64,000 nucleotides of DNA from CAWAWP01 sp963841205 (GTDB lineage: Bacteria; Chloroflexota; Ktedonobacteria; Ktedonobacterales; JADMIN01), in the NCBI GenBank assembly GCA_963841205.1, contig CAWJCH010000015.1, positions 62,001-126,000 on the forward strand, written 5' to 3'. Made by a program: the position numbers and the translations under genes. Below the pieces are notes generated by a model. It saw nothing but the letters and a program-made list of their open reading frames with translations. It was not told the origin of the DNA and did not search any database. Every line of letters begins with the position of its first letter. The first letter of the stretch is position 1. Below are positions 62,992 through 64,000 of this stretch, one piece after another.

Positions 62992-63954
62992 TTAGCCGAT
63001 GTGCGCCTTGATGAGGTCGGCGAGCTCCATCGTCGCCTGGTGGCAGGCGGCGGAGTAGCGCGTGAATTGGGGAAATCCATGGGTCAGATCGGGATTGTGC
63101 ACGTACGTGAGGTTGCTCCCGGCGGCCGCGAGTTTCTGCGCGTACGCATGTCCTACGTCGCGAAGTGGGTCGAACCCATTCGTGACGAGGATCGTCGGCG
63201 GCAGGTCGGCATGCGACCGCGCGTTCAAGGGGGTGATGTAGGGCTGGCGTCCATCCTCCGAGTTCTTGATGTAATTGCGCACCATCTCGTAAATGCCGTT
63301 GGTCTCGAGATAGAGCCCGGCCCGGTTCTCGCTCCCCGATAGTGTGTCGCCGGGGAAGGCGGCCTCTGGAAAGAGCGGCACCTGCAAGGCGAGCTTCGGG
63401 CCGTGCTCGTCGCGCAGCTTGAGCGCCGTGACGCAGGTCATATTGCCACCCGCAGAGTCACCGCCGACGGCGATCTTGCGCGCGTCGACTCCTTGCGCGC
63501 TGGCATTGTCGAAAAGCCAGCGCACGAAGTACTGGATCTCATCGATCTGCACCGGGAACTTCGCCTCCGGGGCGAGTTGATAGTCGATGGCGTAGGTGAT
63601 GATGCCGGCGCGCTCGGCGATGAGGCGCATGGGTACCTCGAACTCGTCGAGCGTCCCGTACGTGAAGCCGCCGCCATGGATATAGACCAACGCTCCCGAG
63701 GGAACACTTGTCGGCTTGGTAGGGGTGTGCTTCCGAACCGCCAGGGTTCCGTGCGGCCCCGGCAGCTCGAGGGTCTCGACGGCCCCGATTGTGGGCCATG
63801 GCCCTTCGCCGAGCATCGTATGATCGCGACGACCCTGCGCAATCGCCACATCGGCGCCGAGGGTCGGACCCTTCGGGAGCCACGCCTTGAGTTGGGGGTC
63901 GAGGATGCCGCGGCCCACCGATGCAGGGATGTTCTTTCGTTCGTAGACGGGCAT
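62992..63954 (-). CDS. Alpha/beta hydrolase, HSL-type esterase/lipase
   Basis: The 320-residue enzyme shows the hormone-sensitive-lipase family layout: oxyanion-hole motif YIHGGGFTYG (His93-Gly96), nucleophile elbow GGDSAGG (Ser167), the acid in NGFDPLRD (Asp262), and the base His292 in THGFPQF. It should hydrolyse esters of short to medium chain acids in the cytoplasm. The first 50 residues form the cap. ATG 63954 with AAGGAGG upstream is a good start. It is alone, next to the IS701 remnant. Confidence 0.9.
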   Translation of the reverse strand: MPVYERKNIPASVGRGILDPQLKAWLPKGPTLGADVAIAQGRRDHTMLGEGPWPTIGAVETLELPGPHGTLAVRKHTPTKPTSVPSGALVYIHGGGFTYGTLDEFEVPMRLIAERAGIITYAIDYQLAPEAKFPVQIDEIQYFVRWLFDNASAQGVDARKIAVGGDSAGGNMTCVTALKLRDEHGPKLALQVPLFPEAAFPGDTLSGSENRAGLYLETNGIYEMVRNYIKNSEDGRQPYITPLNARSHADLPPTILVTNGFDPLRDVGHAYAQKLAAAGSNLTYVHNPDLTHGFPQFTRYSAACHQATMELADLIKAHIG

Positions 63955-64000
63955 ATGCGTCCTCCTTCTTCTGGGAAGGCGGGCGCCAGCATGGTGATGA

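Overview
The window is high-GC bacterial chromosome. Gene content (non-mevalonate isoprenoid synthesis through dxs, gatB, der, recF, murF, a ComB-family phosphatase, an archaeal-type thymidylate synthase homologue, TIR proteins joined to PQQ-type beta-propellers, and many IS200/IS605 TnpB elements) fits a Chloroflexota-like lineage. That placement is inference: there is no rRNA or tRNA gene here to test it, and none was seen on either strand.

Layout. 1-2.8 kb: the 3' end of a Pro/acidic-rich protein, an isolated csrA with a long tail, and a ThyA-like gene followed by a tnpB-less IS605 remnant. 2.9-18.5 kb: mostly minus-strand housekeeping genes (2-oxoacid dehydrogenase E2, DUF402 plus FAD oxidoreductase pair, murF, comB-like, histidine phosphatase, dxs), with a lipoprotein, a rhodanese and an SRPBCC gene on plus. 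18.4-22.2 kb: a TIR-domain gene on minus, split in frame by a nested pair of insertion sequences. 22.3-26.6 kb: gdhA, gatB and an aminotransferase. 26.9-32.5 kb: MFS exporter, small membrane proteins, a degenerate TnpB element, aldehyde dehydrogenase. 32.7-34.4 kb: the one IS605 copy that has both tnpA and tnpB. 35.1-36.3 kb: recF. 36.6-41.6 kb: three tandem TIR-membrane segment-PQQ propeller genes, the most distinctive locus of the window. 41.6-53 kb: der, a frameshifted modB with modA but no modC, a truncated padR, a CHRD lipoprotein, and four TnpB elements, two of which sit inside one dihydrofolate-reductase-like gene. 53.4-58.2 kb: an FHA/zinc-ribbon protein, a phytoene-desaturase-like oxidoreductase, and two coupled ABC ATPases without a permease. 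58.2-64 kb: a nine-copy intergenic repeat array, short ORFs, a P-loop kinase-like gene, an IS701-family pseudogene beside an IS5-type remnant, and an HSL-type esterase.

Three themes link these parts. First, mobile DNA is dense: six TnpB-bearing IS605 copies, one tnpB-less remnant, several orphan IS605-like end hairpins, an IS630, a degenerate NF041680-type element, an IS701 and an IS5 remnant. At least two insertions leave a host reading frame that can be rebuilt exactly. Second, the intergenic DNA carries several families of dispersed repeats: GGACTGAAGTCC-type hairpins, GC-rich CCCC/GGGG palindromes, and TTGCC-N-TTYTTGCCG arrays. Third, there is an unusual investment in TIR proteins: three membrane-anchored propeller receptors and one soluble, interrupted TIR gene. 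Base counts in the text could be off by a few positions where an element boundary was read by eye.
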